From Glandiceps talaboti (lineage: Eukaryota; Hemichordata; Enteropneusta; Spengelidae): DNA of 64,000 nt. The stretch lies in NCBI RefSeq assembly GCF_964340395.1, contig NC_135549.1, positions 5,566,501 through 5,630,500 on the forward strand. The letters run 5' to 3'. The notes beneath the pieces are model-generated. The model did not search any database and was not told the DNA's origin. It saw only the letters and a program-made list of their open reading frames with translations. Positions within the stretch are counted from its first letter, which is position 1; every line of letters starts with the position of its first letter. Positions 38,630 through 51,200 of this stretch are shown here, piece by piece. The position numbers and the translations under genes are program-made.

Positions 38630-40794
38630 GCGCGTGCCATGCCATCATCAACTGAGCTGCGGAATGATGAATGTGATGTCGGCGTTCTATAAATAGCTAA
38701 CCCATTATGCACATGCGTCATTATTTGTACACCCGTTTAATCCATTAAACTCAAATTAATAAATTGTCCCCTGCTAATTCACTGGTTGAGATAGCATGCA
38801 AACCCACTGAAATGCTTGGTTTTAGATATCGCCTCATAATGCATTGTTATGTATGCGCAACATTGCATCTATCGTTTAACCATGCGTTCAACGTTGGTCT
38901 AAAATGGGGTCTTCTAAAAACTTGAACGGTCTAAAACGGGGTATTGGTTTTGGGTCAAAATTGGTCTAAAATGGGGTCTTGGGTTGACAGCATTGGCCAC
39001 ACACCCCTACCAGAACGGGGGGGGGGGGGGGTCGCACATTCTTGATCTATCAAAACAGAACCCAGACTAAGTATTAATTCATTTTATCTCATTGTATTGT
39101 ATATTCTACATCATTTGTTTATTATTGCAACTTATTCACTGTTGGAAGAGGAGCTCCCTATGCATAGTCTTGTACATCCATTTTTGTCCCATAAACCACT
39201 GCACTGTGCCTCCTTTTGGAGTTGCCTCCTTTTCTCGTTTTGTGTACTCCTTCGGATCAGTAGATGCATGTCTACACACCCTGCGCAATGTGATAAAATT
39301 AATAAAATAATTAATTAAATAAAATAATAAAATTTGTAATAATCGAGTTTATTTGAATAATATCATAACTAGGCAAAGCCCATAAGCTCGCGCAGGGTAG
39401 ATTCATTTGTGACCGGCTGCCTGGGCCAGGGTTGATACACTTGATTTGGGTCATTTTCCAGGGGTATTGACCATCAAAATTTATTTTATTGAATGACAAC
39501 TAATTCTCTGACATGGACGAGAAGTAAAGCAAGTCAACACTCTATGCAGTTGTTGGTTTCAAAAACCATCATAGCCATTAGATTAATATTGTTCATTTTC
39601 AATCAGCCAACTTATCATAGACCCTCCACCAATGTACGTTGGTCTTTGGACAATTCAACTCGATGATTTAGGAATGTTACTGTACCAACAAACATAGGAA
39701 AGTAGATATTCTTTTTAAAACATGTAAAAAAAAACAATTATCGACAATATAAATATCAAAACCACACTTCCATAACCCGGAAATTAAACTGCGCTATGTC
39801 ATCAGTGGTCCGTATCGCGTACCGCCGTGCATCAAACTTCCAAATAGTGTAACAATTTCTCCTTGAGGTACAGTGATGCCTCGATATACTCGTTACAATA
39901 TTACGATAATCGTGCCAACAGGCCTACTGTTACAATATTGCAATGCATGGTGATGTTATGTCGCCTATGATATACGATGATACGGTAGCGCGTGGAGAAT
40001 GCACGTAGTATATAGAAGGCGCATGCGTAGTCAGTGCGCGCCGCAATGCATCATTGGGAGAACCACCAAATTTTTTCGCATAGTATATACGACGCGCATG
40101 CGTACTAGTCATTGAGCCGCTTCGCGGCAGCTTTGCTGCCGCTGCGCGAGCTATTAACCACCCTAGCTGGGGTACTTTTTTATGCTGAGTTCAAAAAAGG
40201 GTCATTTTATTAACATCGGTTGCCATGGTAACCAAAACCACCATAATATGTGGATGATTTTTTCCAAAATTTGACAAAAAACATGGAAAGAAATGAAAAT
40301 TAATGAAAAAATTTCCTGGTTTTGACTTGTAATTTCTACTGAAATGAATTTCTGTATAAGACTAATACCCATCTTTTAGCTTTTAGCTTACTTTTGGGTG
40401 TCCCTCTGCTTCCCCTTGTGTATTGCCAAAAATAAATATAAATTAATGCCTCCGGCACCCTGTGGCCTGTCGTTCTAGTGGTCACATGACCTTGACTAGC
40501 CAATCCCCAGTATTCCTTGGCAAATCGACGAATTTCGTAGAATAGCTAAAGGACTCTGGGAGTTTTATCCTCTTGTGCCAAAATTGACACGAGTTATCTC
40601 CTAATAAGCGGTGGACACTTCGCTGAATACCTCAGGATTCCAGCTAAGTCGTTCCTTTTTATTCTCGTGTGTTGCGTCTACGTTTCGTGGACACCTTATT
40701 TTTCTCAAGTTCGTTGGCGCCTCATTTGGTAAATCGGGCACAATTGTTGTACTTGTATTATTTTTTTTTTTTTAGCATTTGAACTTCCTTCACA
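38630..40794. other. intergenic spacer after copy 1
   Basis: No coding gene recognised. 38895-38990 has short direct repeats of 'tctaaaatggggtctt'. 39015-39031 is a G-run. 39940-40160 is CpG-richer, with a short inverted repeat (GCGGCAGCTTTGCTGCCGC) near 40124. The ORFs at 39092-39318 and 39930-40112 lack support. Confidence 0.45.
40219..40232. promoter_or_regulatory. RFX X-box match
   Basis: GTTGCCATGGTAAC fits the RFX X-box consensus GTHNYYATRRNAAC at every position. It is not next to a recognised gene, so a regulatory role is only possible. It lies near a CpG-richer block and a 26-codon ORF at 40795. Confidence 0.3.
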
Positions 40795-40875
40795 ATGTCG
40801 GATCAGTCTCCCATAAGTACGCCAGGAAGTCAGATCGGAGTGAACTGCTATCAGTTTTTAAACGCCGAGAGTTGA
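40795..40875 (+). CDS. short ORF of 26 residues after an acceptor-like tract
   Basis: A 12-T tract and TTTAG at 40761-40775 form a strong acceptor, followed 19 bases later by CACAATGTCG, a good start context. The frame MSDQSPISTPGSQIGVNCYQ runs six residues more to TGA. It could be a truncated coding exon captured in a repeat, or a chance ORF. No family recognised. Confidence 0.2.
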   Translation: MSDQSPISTPGSQIGVNCYQFLNAES

Positions 40876-41445
40876 ACACAGAGTGATGTCAAATCGCCCT
40901 AAAACAGTTGTATTTATACATATTTGTCGTTTCAACTTTTCCGAAAGCTTTCATATGAATAGGAAAAAACGCTAAAACAATAAAAATTTAAAAGATTTCA
41001 CAGCTTTGCTTTCACTTATGACACGTTCGGTGCAGTGACAAAAGGAAGTTCAAAAGACGTCATACGATCAAAGGTCGTTAGTTTTCTTTGTGTGCCGTTG
41101 TAAGGGACCGGACAGAATTTACGGCGGGGGGGGGGGGGGGGCTGGGGAGAAATTGGGGGGGGGGCATGAAAAAAATGGGAGGCTTGAAGGGGGGGCATGA
41201 AAATTCTCATGGTTTGAAAGGGGGGGGGGCGGAATGTTTTGTCATTGAAAAAAATTAATATGTTAGAAAATTTAGCATTGCATGAGATAGCACTTGATAT
41301 CGCCTTTAATATTGAATGTCTACACTTTCATTTATGTATTAAAATGGAAGTGTGTACGTTTGTATGTACCTATTTAGTGAAGCATAAAAACACTACTCAA
41401 GATTAATTTGATACACCCTGAATTACTCGTATATACTCCAAGTTG

Positions 41446-41447
<2 letters not shown>

Positions 41448-41482
<35 letters not shown>

Positions 41483-41564
41483 ACACACACACACATATGT
41501 ATACATACATACATACATACATTTTAGCACTGTGGAAACAGGTTCAGTGTGTAATTACCATCAA

Positions 41565-41637
<73 letters not shown>
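41448..41637. repeat. CA, CATA and TA microsatellite cluster
   Basis: Same order as at 8344-8531 in the related element copy. The TA run ends where the palindrome begins. Confidence 0.95.
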
Positions 41638-41639
<2 letters not shown>

Positions 41640-41670
41640 CAAAGTGAGTTGGTTGGAACTTGAGGTGCTA

Positions 41671-41715
41671 AGTTGTAACTCCGAGTTTCACGCTCAATGC
41701 GTTCATCAGACAACA
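41671..41715 (-). ncRNA. hammerhead ribozyme, mirror copy on minus strand
   Basis: Because the surrounding 78-bp repeat is a perfect palindrome, the minus strand of this arm carries the identical hammerhead core and stems as 41715-41759. Either transcript strand could self-cleave. Confidence 0.8.
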
Positions 41716-41759
41716 GTTGTCTGATGAACGCATTGAGCGTGAAACTCGGAGTTACAACT
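41715..41759 (+). ncRNA. hammerhead ribozyme (minimal stem III)
   Basis: The core CTGATGA (41721-41727) is followed by stem II ACGC/GCGT with loop ATTGA (41728-41740), GAAA (41741-41744), a tiny stem III CT/AG, and cleavage triplet GTT ending at 41753. Stem I AGTTGT (41715-41720) pairs fully with ACAACT (41754-41759). All invariant core bases of the hammerhead fold are present. Very short stem III is known for hammerheads of Penelope-like elements and animal retrozymes. Confidence 0.85.
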
Positions 41760-41850
41760 TAGCACCTCAAGTTCCAACCAACTCACTTTGATTATTCCCG
41801 CCCTGCTTACCCAAGCATCGAGCACTCTATTCTACGAGTTTGATACTATT

Positions 41851-41854
<4 letters not shown>

Positions 41855-41921
<67 letters not shown>
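41855..41921. repeat. (TA)n microsatellite between ribozyme loci
   Basis: A TA run separating the palindrome-derived unit from the second hammerhead. It probably belongs to the repeat units of the ribozyme element. Confidence 0.9.
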
Positions 41922-41924
<3 letters not shown>

Positions 41925-41957
41925 GTTTTGAAAATTTGAACCAAATTATATGCTATA

Positions 41958-42009
41958 GACCCTACAGAATTGTTTCGTGAGGTGCGTAGTCCTCACTCAT
42001 CAGGGGTAG
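41958..42009 (-). ncRNA. hammerhead ribozyme 2
   Basis: On the minus strand: core CTGATGA (complement of 41997-42003), stem II GTGAG/CTCAC, GAAA (complement of 41973-41976), a short stem III CA/TG with loop ATTC, and cleavage site TGTA. Stem I ACCC/GGGT closes the fold. All conserved core bases are present. Confidence 0.8.
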
Positions 42010-42103
42010 AATGGAATATAGTATCTGCGTTTCCTTACCGTTAAATTCTATAATTCTAATGTTCCTAACAGGGAATATCTACCTAGTAACATATATATAT
42101 ATA

Positions 42104-42172
42104 TCACATAAATTACAGGTCCTATGCTATATATATGGTAATATACTAGCATAGGACCTGTAATTTATGTGA
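42104..42172. repeat. 26-bp perfect inverted repeat
   Basis: Arms 42104-42129 and 42147-42172 (TCACATAAATTACAGGTCCT and its complement). The related element at 8531 has only the right arm, so the left arm arose with the ribozyme-bearing insertion. Confidence 0.85.
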
Positions 42173-42254
42173 TTAAAAAGTGACCTTTTGGTGAAAAATG
42201 TAAATACAAAAACGTCTGGCCAGATTAATTTAGATAGGTGTTTTATTTCTTTCC

Positions 42255-43060
42255 TTGACACTATTCTTGAGTTTCACTCTCAGACTCACTAGAGTCTGAA
42301 GATGTGAGGCAAGACTTGTCTTTCTTTCTATCTAAAACCAGTGAAATTAAATTATTTCTCAGCATCATCAAATGCAGCTATCTGTACTAAATATTGTAAA
42401 GCATTTAGATGTCTGCGTGGTGTTAAGTGTTTTTTCATCAGTGACTTTGCACTAACTTTGGTAGTTGCCTTCTGGCCGTATATACTCATCTGATCACTGT
42501 ACAGTGTATTGAATACAATTCTGAATTTGCTGTCCCCATCATGTAGTCACAAATGCCTGACACTATAAGTTTAAATATGTATGGTTTTGGAACTGAAAGC
42601 ATATTGATTACATCTAAGTATTCCACAACATTCTGAATTTCTTTGCACTTTCATGAAGTCACAAATGTCTTACATTTACATGTGTATTGGTAATGCATTT
42701 GGTGTAGGAAAGTGAAAGCTATATTTGTCAGACCTCAGTGTGCATAAAATCCTTAGTTTGCTAGCACTTCATGACATCACAAATGTCAGACATTAGATAG
42801 TTATTGTGTTATGAGTATAAATAGATATTTGAATACACTATGTAGGTGATGTGATGTCCTTAGATACTCCCCACAAATGTCCCCACTACAGTTTTTCACA
42901 AATCACGCATGTGAATGTGTGTTTACTCTGTGTTTCTGTGTATGTATCAGTGAATGACAGTTAAAACCACCACATCAAATGCCTTGGTATTAAGTGATGA
43001 CTACTTATGGTGTCTAGTTGGGAAATAAACAAGATTATACCACATGTGTATGATTACATG
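42255..43060 (-). pseudogene. broken copy of the transposon ORF at 8655-9335
   Basis: The 3' part (42255-42480) and the 5' part (42975-43035) match the intact ORF, but the middle is replaced by about 490 unrelated bases and there are small indels near 42350. It cannot encode the same protein. Confidence 0.7.
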
Positions 43061-43416
43061 TATGGTCAAAATGTTTTATTTTGTTTTGTTTTCTAAAAAA
43101 CTTCCTCTACAACTACTAAGTTGTTTGGGCTGAAATAGTAACATAATAGTAGTACCAAAAGAAATATTACAGTTGTGCTACAGTAACAAAAAAATTGTAC
43201 TCTTTTTAGTTATTGTAGGGGCAGGATATTGTGCACTTTTTTTCTTTTATTTTCTTTTTTTTTGGGGGGGGCCATGAAATTTTTATACTTTTGAAAGGAG
43301 GAGGGGGCTGTGAAATTTTGGTCACAGTGGATGGGGGGGGCCAGGAAAAAAACAAGTCAGAGATAATTTCTCCCCAGCCCCCCCCCCCCCCGCCGTAAAT
43401 TCTGTCCGGTCCCTAA

Positions 43417-44176
<760 letters not shown>

Positions 44177-44207
44177 AGGGTAGAAGAAAATCAAGTCGGG
44201 TTTTTCG

Positions 44208-44250
44208 TCTCTACAAGCCTGTTTCGTGAGTAAATCACTCGTCAGGAGAT
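44208..44250 (-). ncRNA. hammerhead ribozyme 3
   Basis: On the minus strand: core CTGACGA (position 7 is variable in the consensus), stem II GTGA/TCAC, GAAA, stem III CA/TG with loop GGCT, cleavage after TGTA, and stem I CTC/GAG extended to four pairs. It shares the stem III layout of hammerhead 2 and sits between two (TA)n runs. Confidence 0.8.
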
Positions 44251-44323
44251 GTTGCAACATATACTCCGCTCTGCGTGCAGACGTATCGAGCACTGTACTA
44301 CGGACAAATCTTACCACTGACTT

Positions 44324-44325
<2 letters not shown>

Positions 44326-44410
<85 letters not shown>
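44326..44410. repeat. (TA)n microsatellite
   Basis: TA run immediately after the ribozyme-bearing block at 44173-44325. Confidence 0.95.
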
Positions 44411-44414
<4 letters not shown>

Positions 44415-45241
44415 CAGTGATTGGGAAGTCTCAAAACACCAATGTGACAATGGCCCCATTCCAGCAAAAATGAATGGGCCATTTTCAATTTCAATGGGCG
44501 AAAATAAAAGTGTTCTTATGTAGTCACATGAAAATTAAATACATAAATAAGTAAAGTAATATTTCTGCTTGTTATTGTTTGTACAGTAGGGAAGCATGTT
44601 CAAGTCGCGAACCGTAAGTCCGTACCGTACGAAGCCATGCAACCGTTGTAAGCCTGACACGGAAAAGTGGACATCGCGACGGTAGTTTTCTGTGGTAGGG
44701 ATTTGAGTTGTTACCTACAAGATTAGTAATTGTGTTGATAAATTTATACTTCAAGTATTTATTCTAAAACATCGGTGATCATGGATCGTAACATTCATTC
44801 AAGGAGTTGATGTCTTTTCTCATGCATGATGAACGCAGTGACGGTCAGGCGAGGTCATCAAAGGGCATACTAATTTGAATATCTTGAATCGTATTGGTTT
44901 GATCTGTGTCACTATACCCGGGGAATGGTCACGCTTGTATCGTGTATTCAAATAGTCAAACATGGATAGAGGGACATGAAACAGTATAAAGTATTCTGAT
45001 TTGCTTTGCAAAAGACGACGTGTGGGGGCATCATTTCAAACAACTGACGTGAGTTGGGTTTACAATGTACTTCCGTACTACGCCTCTACCGAATCGGCAC
45101 TCCAGCACTGAAGTGTCTAAATTTCACTGTTAGCCACAATGCGCCTTTGTGGGCGCCAAGAAGTCGATTTCAATGTGCCAATTTTCAATTAAATGCGACT
45201 ATGGCGCGGGCGCGTTGACTTCCCAATCATATATAAATTAC
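44411..45241. other. spacer bounded by a short inverted repeat
   Basis: GATTGGGAAGTC at about 44419 recurs as GACTTCCCAATC near 45218, both next to microsatellites. This could be a small non-autonomous element of about 800 bases; the arms are only about 12 bases, so support is weak. No coding gene recognised. Confidence 0.35.
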
Positions 45242-45406
<165 letters not shown>

Positions 45407-45720
45407 AGGGAGGTACATTGCTGTCACCATATGGCATAATTATAGTAGGCAAGTGCCAGCATTTAATATATATCTCTTTAATATTAGAAATCCTTGCGAA
45501 CAAGATTATTTATTCTTCCTGTTCCCTGTGGTAAAATCAAATCACGATCTTATGAATGTTGTTTGTACAGTTGCAATAGTCACATTGAATTAGCCACGGA
45601 TTGTAAAAAAAAACTGGTCGACACCCCATGCTTCGTCCAAACACTGCCTGTGGTGGAAACGATCATTCTGTGGTTTTTAGAAGTTTTAAAAATATTTTCG
45701 TTCATTTCGCATTTGCGAGT

Positions 45721-45835
45721 GGCGAATTGGCAGTGTGAGTACTTACTAGACTGTAACTTCAGTCTGGGCTTATCAGAACGGAAGATTGGACCGCGGACCA
45801 CCACGGCTGATCTGTCAGTCCAAGTGAGTACAAAT
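45721..45835. repeat. left edge of duplicated unit, copy 2
   Basis: Matches 7886-8010 (GGAAGATTGGACCGCGGACC and flanks). Here it is uninterrupted by the TIR element that follows it in copy 1. Confidence 0.75.
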
Positions 45836-45867
45836 GGAAGACTGGTGAGGACAGCGCGCGACATACA

Positions 45868-46008
45868 ACTAAACAAACAAACAAACAAACAAACAAACAC
45901 ATAACCAAATAAACCTATAAATGAGTAGATAAATACATGAACAAACAAACAAACAAGCAAATAGTTACCAATGGAGAGACTGGTCGTGTCCCCCCCCCCC
46001 CCCCCCAC
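45868..46008. repeat. (AAAC)n-rich low-complexity stretch and C-run
   Basis: AAAC repeats at 45870-45898 and 45940-45958, then a C-run at 45990-46006. The minus-strand ORF across it is an artefact. Confidence 0.9.
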
Positions 46009-46059
46009 TTCCTTGTTCAGGCTATAAGCGTGTTCGGATTAGCAATCTACACTTATAAT

Positions 46060-47167
46060 TTATAAATACCACATGGTGTGCGTCATGTAATTACATCCAT
46101 GCTATATACTACTATACTAGTATAGTCCGAGGGTCATTCGACCCTTGCACCACCATCTGCAAGCAGGACTGGTTCTATACTTACATCCATGCATTTTTTG
46201 AAGAAAAAGGTTCTCTGATCGTAAGTATGTCAGCTTTCGTGTATATTTTGGATAAAAGAGTCAAATCGCCATGACGTAGCTAAAGTAGATACTTCACCTG
46301 GGCTGTGGGTATGTGGTCAAGACGTAACGCTAGGGATCGACTCAGGGATCGAAGCATACAATGTATCAATGTATACATGATGCTGTCACAATAGCCCCAT
46401 CTACACATAGGTCGTCCTACCTGAGGCTGTCCCAAGTCCTACCTGAGGTAGGATAGATTTGTGTCTACACGTAGGAAGGTTGCGGCGTAGATGTCTCGCG
46501 TTCCGTCTCGACAGTACATAGTCATAGGACGAAGTCAGGAGGGTTTCAGGAACCTCTCAAAGGTGTCCTAAAAGTCAGGACGGTTTCAGGACAGGTTCAG
46601 GACGCGAAACTTGCGTCTACACGGGCTTTAAACTATCCCGAATCCTACCTCGGGTAGGATTTTTAGTGCCGTGTAGGCGGGGCTAGTGTCACAGTCCGTG
46701 GTCGAGATTAATTTTCCGTGATTTGAATCAGAGGGATTAGAAAGTCGGATTTCTATTTTATTCAATCGTCATGGACATGGACCCTTGAAGTTGAACAATG
46801 TATGCATATGTTGAATGAAGTTAGTCATTAGGCGCGCTAATATTAATTTAGCGAATCATAGCCCACCCAATTCCTACCTCCATGATCCAGAAAAAACCTT
46901 AGTATAATCATAATTTCATATTGTTGTATATAAAGTGCCCTGGCCGACCCCACTCTTACGAATCAGTACCCTATTTTAACCTATTCCAACGTGTTCAAAG
47001 TGTGATTAGAAATTGAATTGGTGGGATTAGGGTATTGCTGTGGGTGCAAGCACTTGCGAGCTAGCTAGTACATTAACTCCAGTTTATTCAGTTTACTAAT
47101 TTAAGTACCTTTGTGCTATTATTATATAACATTTTCTTTGACAATTTTTATTCACTTTTCCTTACAG
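46060..47167. other. upstream region of plexin copy 2
   Basis: Aligns with 9760-10614. It keeps the donor GTAAGTATG at 46221 and the acceptor CCTTACAG ending at 47167, supporting a non-coding 5' exon ending at 46220. A MITE is inserted at 46391-46686. Confidence 0.5.
46391..46686. mobile_element. 296-bp MITE with TAGCCCC inverted ends
   Basis: The left end TAGCCCCATCTACAC and right end complement TAGCCCCGCCTACAC differ at two positions. Direct repeats TGTCACA flank it (46384-46390 and 46687-46693). The inside holds repeated CCTACCTGAGG and AGTCAGGA phrases. The site in copy 1 (about 10176) is empty. A 7-8 bp duplication would suit a hAT-type MITE. Confidence 0.75.
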
Positions 47168-47194
47168 GTGTTACTGGTTACTTCAAAATACACA

Positions 47195-48280
47195 ATGGTA
47201 TTACAAAACCCTGTTAAAATCAAAATTACCTTGATATTTACCTGTCTGACAGCTTGTTGTCATGCCAACATCTATGAAGTAGCCAAATTTGCTGACATCA
47301 ATTCCATTGGTTTCAATCACCTGACAGTAATTCACTCTGGTGATGTGTACATTGGAGGTGTAAATAATATCTATAAACTGACAAGTGATTTGAAGTTAGA
47401 ACACAATGTATCTACAGGACCAGTAGAGGATCCAGATGAAGGATGGATTGATAATTACAACAAGATACTGTCTATCAACAGAGATGATAACAACATAGTG
47501 ACTTGTGGTAGTTACAGAGGTTACTGTCAACTACGGAATCTTGAAGACTTGTCCATAGATGTGGATGATAATGGTGTGTATGTAGCATCACCGAGAGCTG
47601 AAGACAGTACTGTAGGGTTTGTAGCACCTGGTTATGGTGATGAACGTATGATGTATGTGGGAGTAACAAGGACTCAAGAAACACATGGTGACCCAGCTGT
47701 AAGTTTAAGACAAATAACAGATTCCAATCCATTTATTATACCCACTGTTGGAACAAAGCCTGTATTGATAACAATACAAAGTATTTATCGTACATTTATC
47801 ACTCATTATGTGTCAGGATTCAGTTATCATGGTTACAGCTACTTTCTAATCACACAAAGACAAGATCCAGATGATGTGAACTCCTCACACTACATATCAA
47901 GAATAAGTAGAGTTTGCCAAGAGGAGAATGTTAACACATTCGAATCATACACTGAAGTAACACTAGAGTGTCATGGCAATGATGGCAGCCTATACAACCT
48001 GATACAAGCAGCTCATGTCATCAGACCAGCAACTGATATAACCAGAGAACTAGGATTGTCTGATAGAGAAGAAGTATTGTTTGCAGTATTTGCTAAACAA
48101 GAGACAGTCACCAACAATAAACCAGTACCAAGTCATCAGTCAGCAGTGTGTATGTACAGAATGACTGACATAGAACAAGAATTCAGTGATGCTATTCTAG
48201 GATGTATCAGAGGAAATCCCTCCTATACATTGGAAATAATGACAGGAGCTACTTGTAACCAACGACCAACAACAATAACT
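47195..48280 (+). CDS. plexin copy 2 exon 1: signal peptide and Sema
   Basis: 362 codons, two more than copy 1. It follows acceptor TTCCTTACAG and ends ACT|GTAAGT, phase 0. Residues 183-200 are replaced at 12 of 18 positions relative to copy 1. Confidence 0.92.
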
Positions 48281-51200
48281 GTAAGTTATTCATTTATTAA
48301 TGTAGTTTAGCACCTTTGACAGAGATGTACAGATCACCATCAAAAATAAAGGAGTTGAATATGTAAAGTTACATGCAATATGATAAATTTGCATTAAAGG
48401 ATGTATGACTGAAGGACAAAACTATGGATTGAAACTGATGATGGGGGGGGGGGGTTACTTGTTTATCATTACCAATAACAGTAAGTACAAGTGCTAGTCG
48501 ATGAGTGTGTTTGATGCCCAAAATTACAATAGAGCTACTTGTGATCTAAAACTACCAATAATTGTAAGTTATTCATGTACATGTATTAATGATAGTGTAG
48601 CACCGTTTGATGGAAAGGGGGGGGGGGTACTTGCTTGTTGTAATCATTATTATAATTACAGTTCAGGTGCTTGCTAAGCATGATTGTATTGTGACAACAA
48701 AAAAGAGGAGGGTCATAATTATTCAATTGTCACTACACACTGCAAATGTACAAATAGAGCACATTTACTATGTTTCTGTTACTGTTAACATTAAATAGTT
48801 GTGATACATCAATAAGTTTAAGTTACATAAAGATTGCAATAAACTTATAAACAATGAAAATAATTATGGTTATGTAAACAGCATCTACAATGTATACAGT
48901 TATTTAGGCCCTTTGGTAGGATAACCAATTTAGCAATTTATTTTCCAGACATTAATACTAGAGTTGCCATGTGAGCCTCTCGTCTCCTCATACATGTATT
49001 TTCAAGAGCATAAAAATTGTAGAGGGACTATAAGGTGATCGAGTTCAAAGTGTTTGTCAATTTTACAGGATCCTACTCCATATGAGTGTTATACCCATGA
49101 ACAATACAGATATGCCAATGGTGTAGATCCAGTAGTAAATGAAGCTGTTTTTGAGTACAGTGACATATTAACATCATCTATTACCATGACAACAGTGGAA
49201 CAGCATACCATTGGAATTATTGGAACCTCAACTGGACAGATGCAGAAGGTAACCTCTTGATTTCATGTATACTAGCTTGTGTAAGTTGTTTGTTTCTATA
49301 AGGGAGCCTTCAGTATTTACAAGGGGGGAGGGCAGGAGGAATCGGGGGGGGGGGGGCTCACATTTTACAAACCTGTCCTTGGGGGAGGGTCATATATTGC
49401 ATTTGTCAATGTTTGGGGGAGGGTTACATTTTACAATCCGTAGTTTTGTGACCAAATTGAATATTCAATTATTGTCAATTTGTTTTGTGTGTTTTGAGAT
49501 GTAAAAGTGAGATGAGCTCTCCACATTTATTTATACGAGTACTTTACATGCAAAATTACAAATTAAAATACATAATTATATTGTAAGGAAATTGTTTGAT
49601 AAAACAATGCATTTTGTTGAGTGTACCCATCTCACCTTATCGCTCACACTGTATGTGAATCTTGTTGTTAAAATATGATGGTGATGGTAGCATTGATGAT
49701 GATGATGATGATAATGATTTAGTTTTGAATGTCATAGAGAACACGGACAGTGATACAAATGTACTTGTACTGACTCAAAGTAGTACCAGTGAGTAAATTA
49801 GAGTGATGTGATGACAATGATATCAGGGAACTTTTACAAGTGACCAGATCAGGCAGAGTTACATGCACAACATGGAAAGCACATTTTAGATACTAACTAG
49901 ATTGTGTATGATTATAAGAGAAAGGTAACTAGCCAGTCTTTTACTGTTTGTCACTTTATATGTAGAAATATTGCTTTTTAATACAGAGTCAAAATCATTT
50001 AATTTGTATGTATACTTTTAATGGGAATATTGATTAACATTCAGTATATGCAATTGTCATGGGGAGGGTCATGTTTTACAAAATGGGACAAAGGAGAGGG
50101 TCAGTTTTTACAAATGGAGAATGGGGGGGGGGAGGTGATTCCCCCCCCCCCACCACTTGTAAATACTGAAGGCTCCAGCTCCCTAAAGTACATGCACCCT
50201 GACCCATTCATGAAATCATATCAATTAACATGCACCTTAAAAATAAAAATCTGACATTTTCGACATTAATTTGGTTAAAAAAAACGTCAAATCTATTCTC
50301 AGTTAAAATCAATAAAAGAAGCTGCACATGTACTGGACTAATTTTGAGGTCGCATGATATCCAAATTAAGCTGCCGGATATTGTGTTAATACTATGGGAA
50401 TTAAACACAAAATTGCCAATTTCTTTGAAAACCATTCAAGATGGAGCATCCCCAAATTCTTTTCATCCTTTCAAAAGGACCTGCTGTAATGCAGAAACAA
50501 GCCATCATAAATATGGCAATTAAAGTTTGGATTTGAAGAAAAACGTGCATGAGTTAAACGTAAAAAATATATTTTGTGCAAAATATCTTGACTTCTGACC
50601 ATGGATGTCGAGCATTGTGCCTCAGGAAGCTATACTGAAAATCAAATCATTTTTTAACAGAAGTTAGAAATCATCTTTTACATTCTATATGACTGCATGA
50701 AATTGTGGTAGGATAGTAGTAAAATACCATTAATGCAGGGTGCACTGTCCGGCCATTGGAATATTACAGGTTCAGTGATATTAGGGGTATATTATATCAA
50801 AAACTGTCCCCATTTCTTATTATGTATGCATTTAATTTACTTTTTCTAACCGCAATATGAAACTGTACATCTGCATATTTTGCAAGTATTTTTTCATAGG
50901 TCAGTATTCTAGTAATTTGATTCAGTAGTGTTTCAGTTTGTTTCAGCATTTGCCAATAGTGAGAAGAAAAATTTGAGAAGAAACTTTAATTAAAAGTGTA
51001 GGTGCCAGAAACACATGTACCTGGAAATTTGGCAATTGTAGTCAGTTTCTGCACTTGCAGCACAACAATGTCTTTTAGCTCATACCCTGGAAACTAATTT
51101 TTTATGTTTTGAGTTGGTCAGCATATTATTTTTTGCCCTACTTTTGGCCTGTGACAACTTTTTCCCTAAAATCCACCCCCCCACCCCCCTTCCCTGAAAT

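Larger units (their letters stand above)
41637..41793. repeat. perfect 78-bp inverted repeat with one-base centre
   Basis: Arm 41637-41714 and arm 41716-41793 are exact reverse complements around A41715. Each arm contains one hammerhead ribozyme sequence, one per strand. It is inserted in the TA tract of the TIR element; the sister element at 8022 lacks it. Confidence 0.95.
41104..43413. mobile_element. complete TIR DNA transposon, 2.3 kb, TAA target duplication
   Basis: Ends GGGACCGGACAGAATTTACG and its reverse complement. The inverted repeats extend about 50 bases through a G-run into GCTGGGGAGAAATT. Direct TAA flanks occur at 41101-41103 and 43414-43416. It contains G-run modules, CA/CATA/TA microsatellites, a foreign ribozyme-bearing insertion (41637-42100) and a broken copy of the ORF seen at 8655-9335. 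TAA duplication is the PIF/Harbinger habit, but no transposase is present, so it is non-autonomous and class assignment is inferred. Confidence 0.85.

Noticed and set aside
45580-46008. 142-codon minus-strand ORF
   Set aside because: Half of it is AAAC repeat and C-run translation; no conservation with 7886-8010 as a frame.
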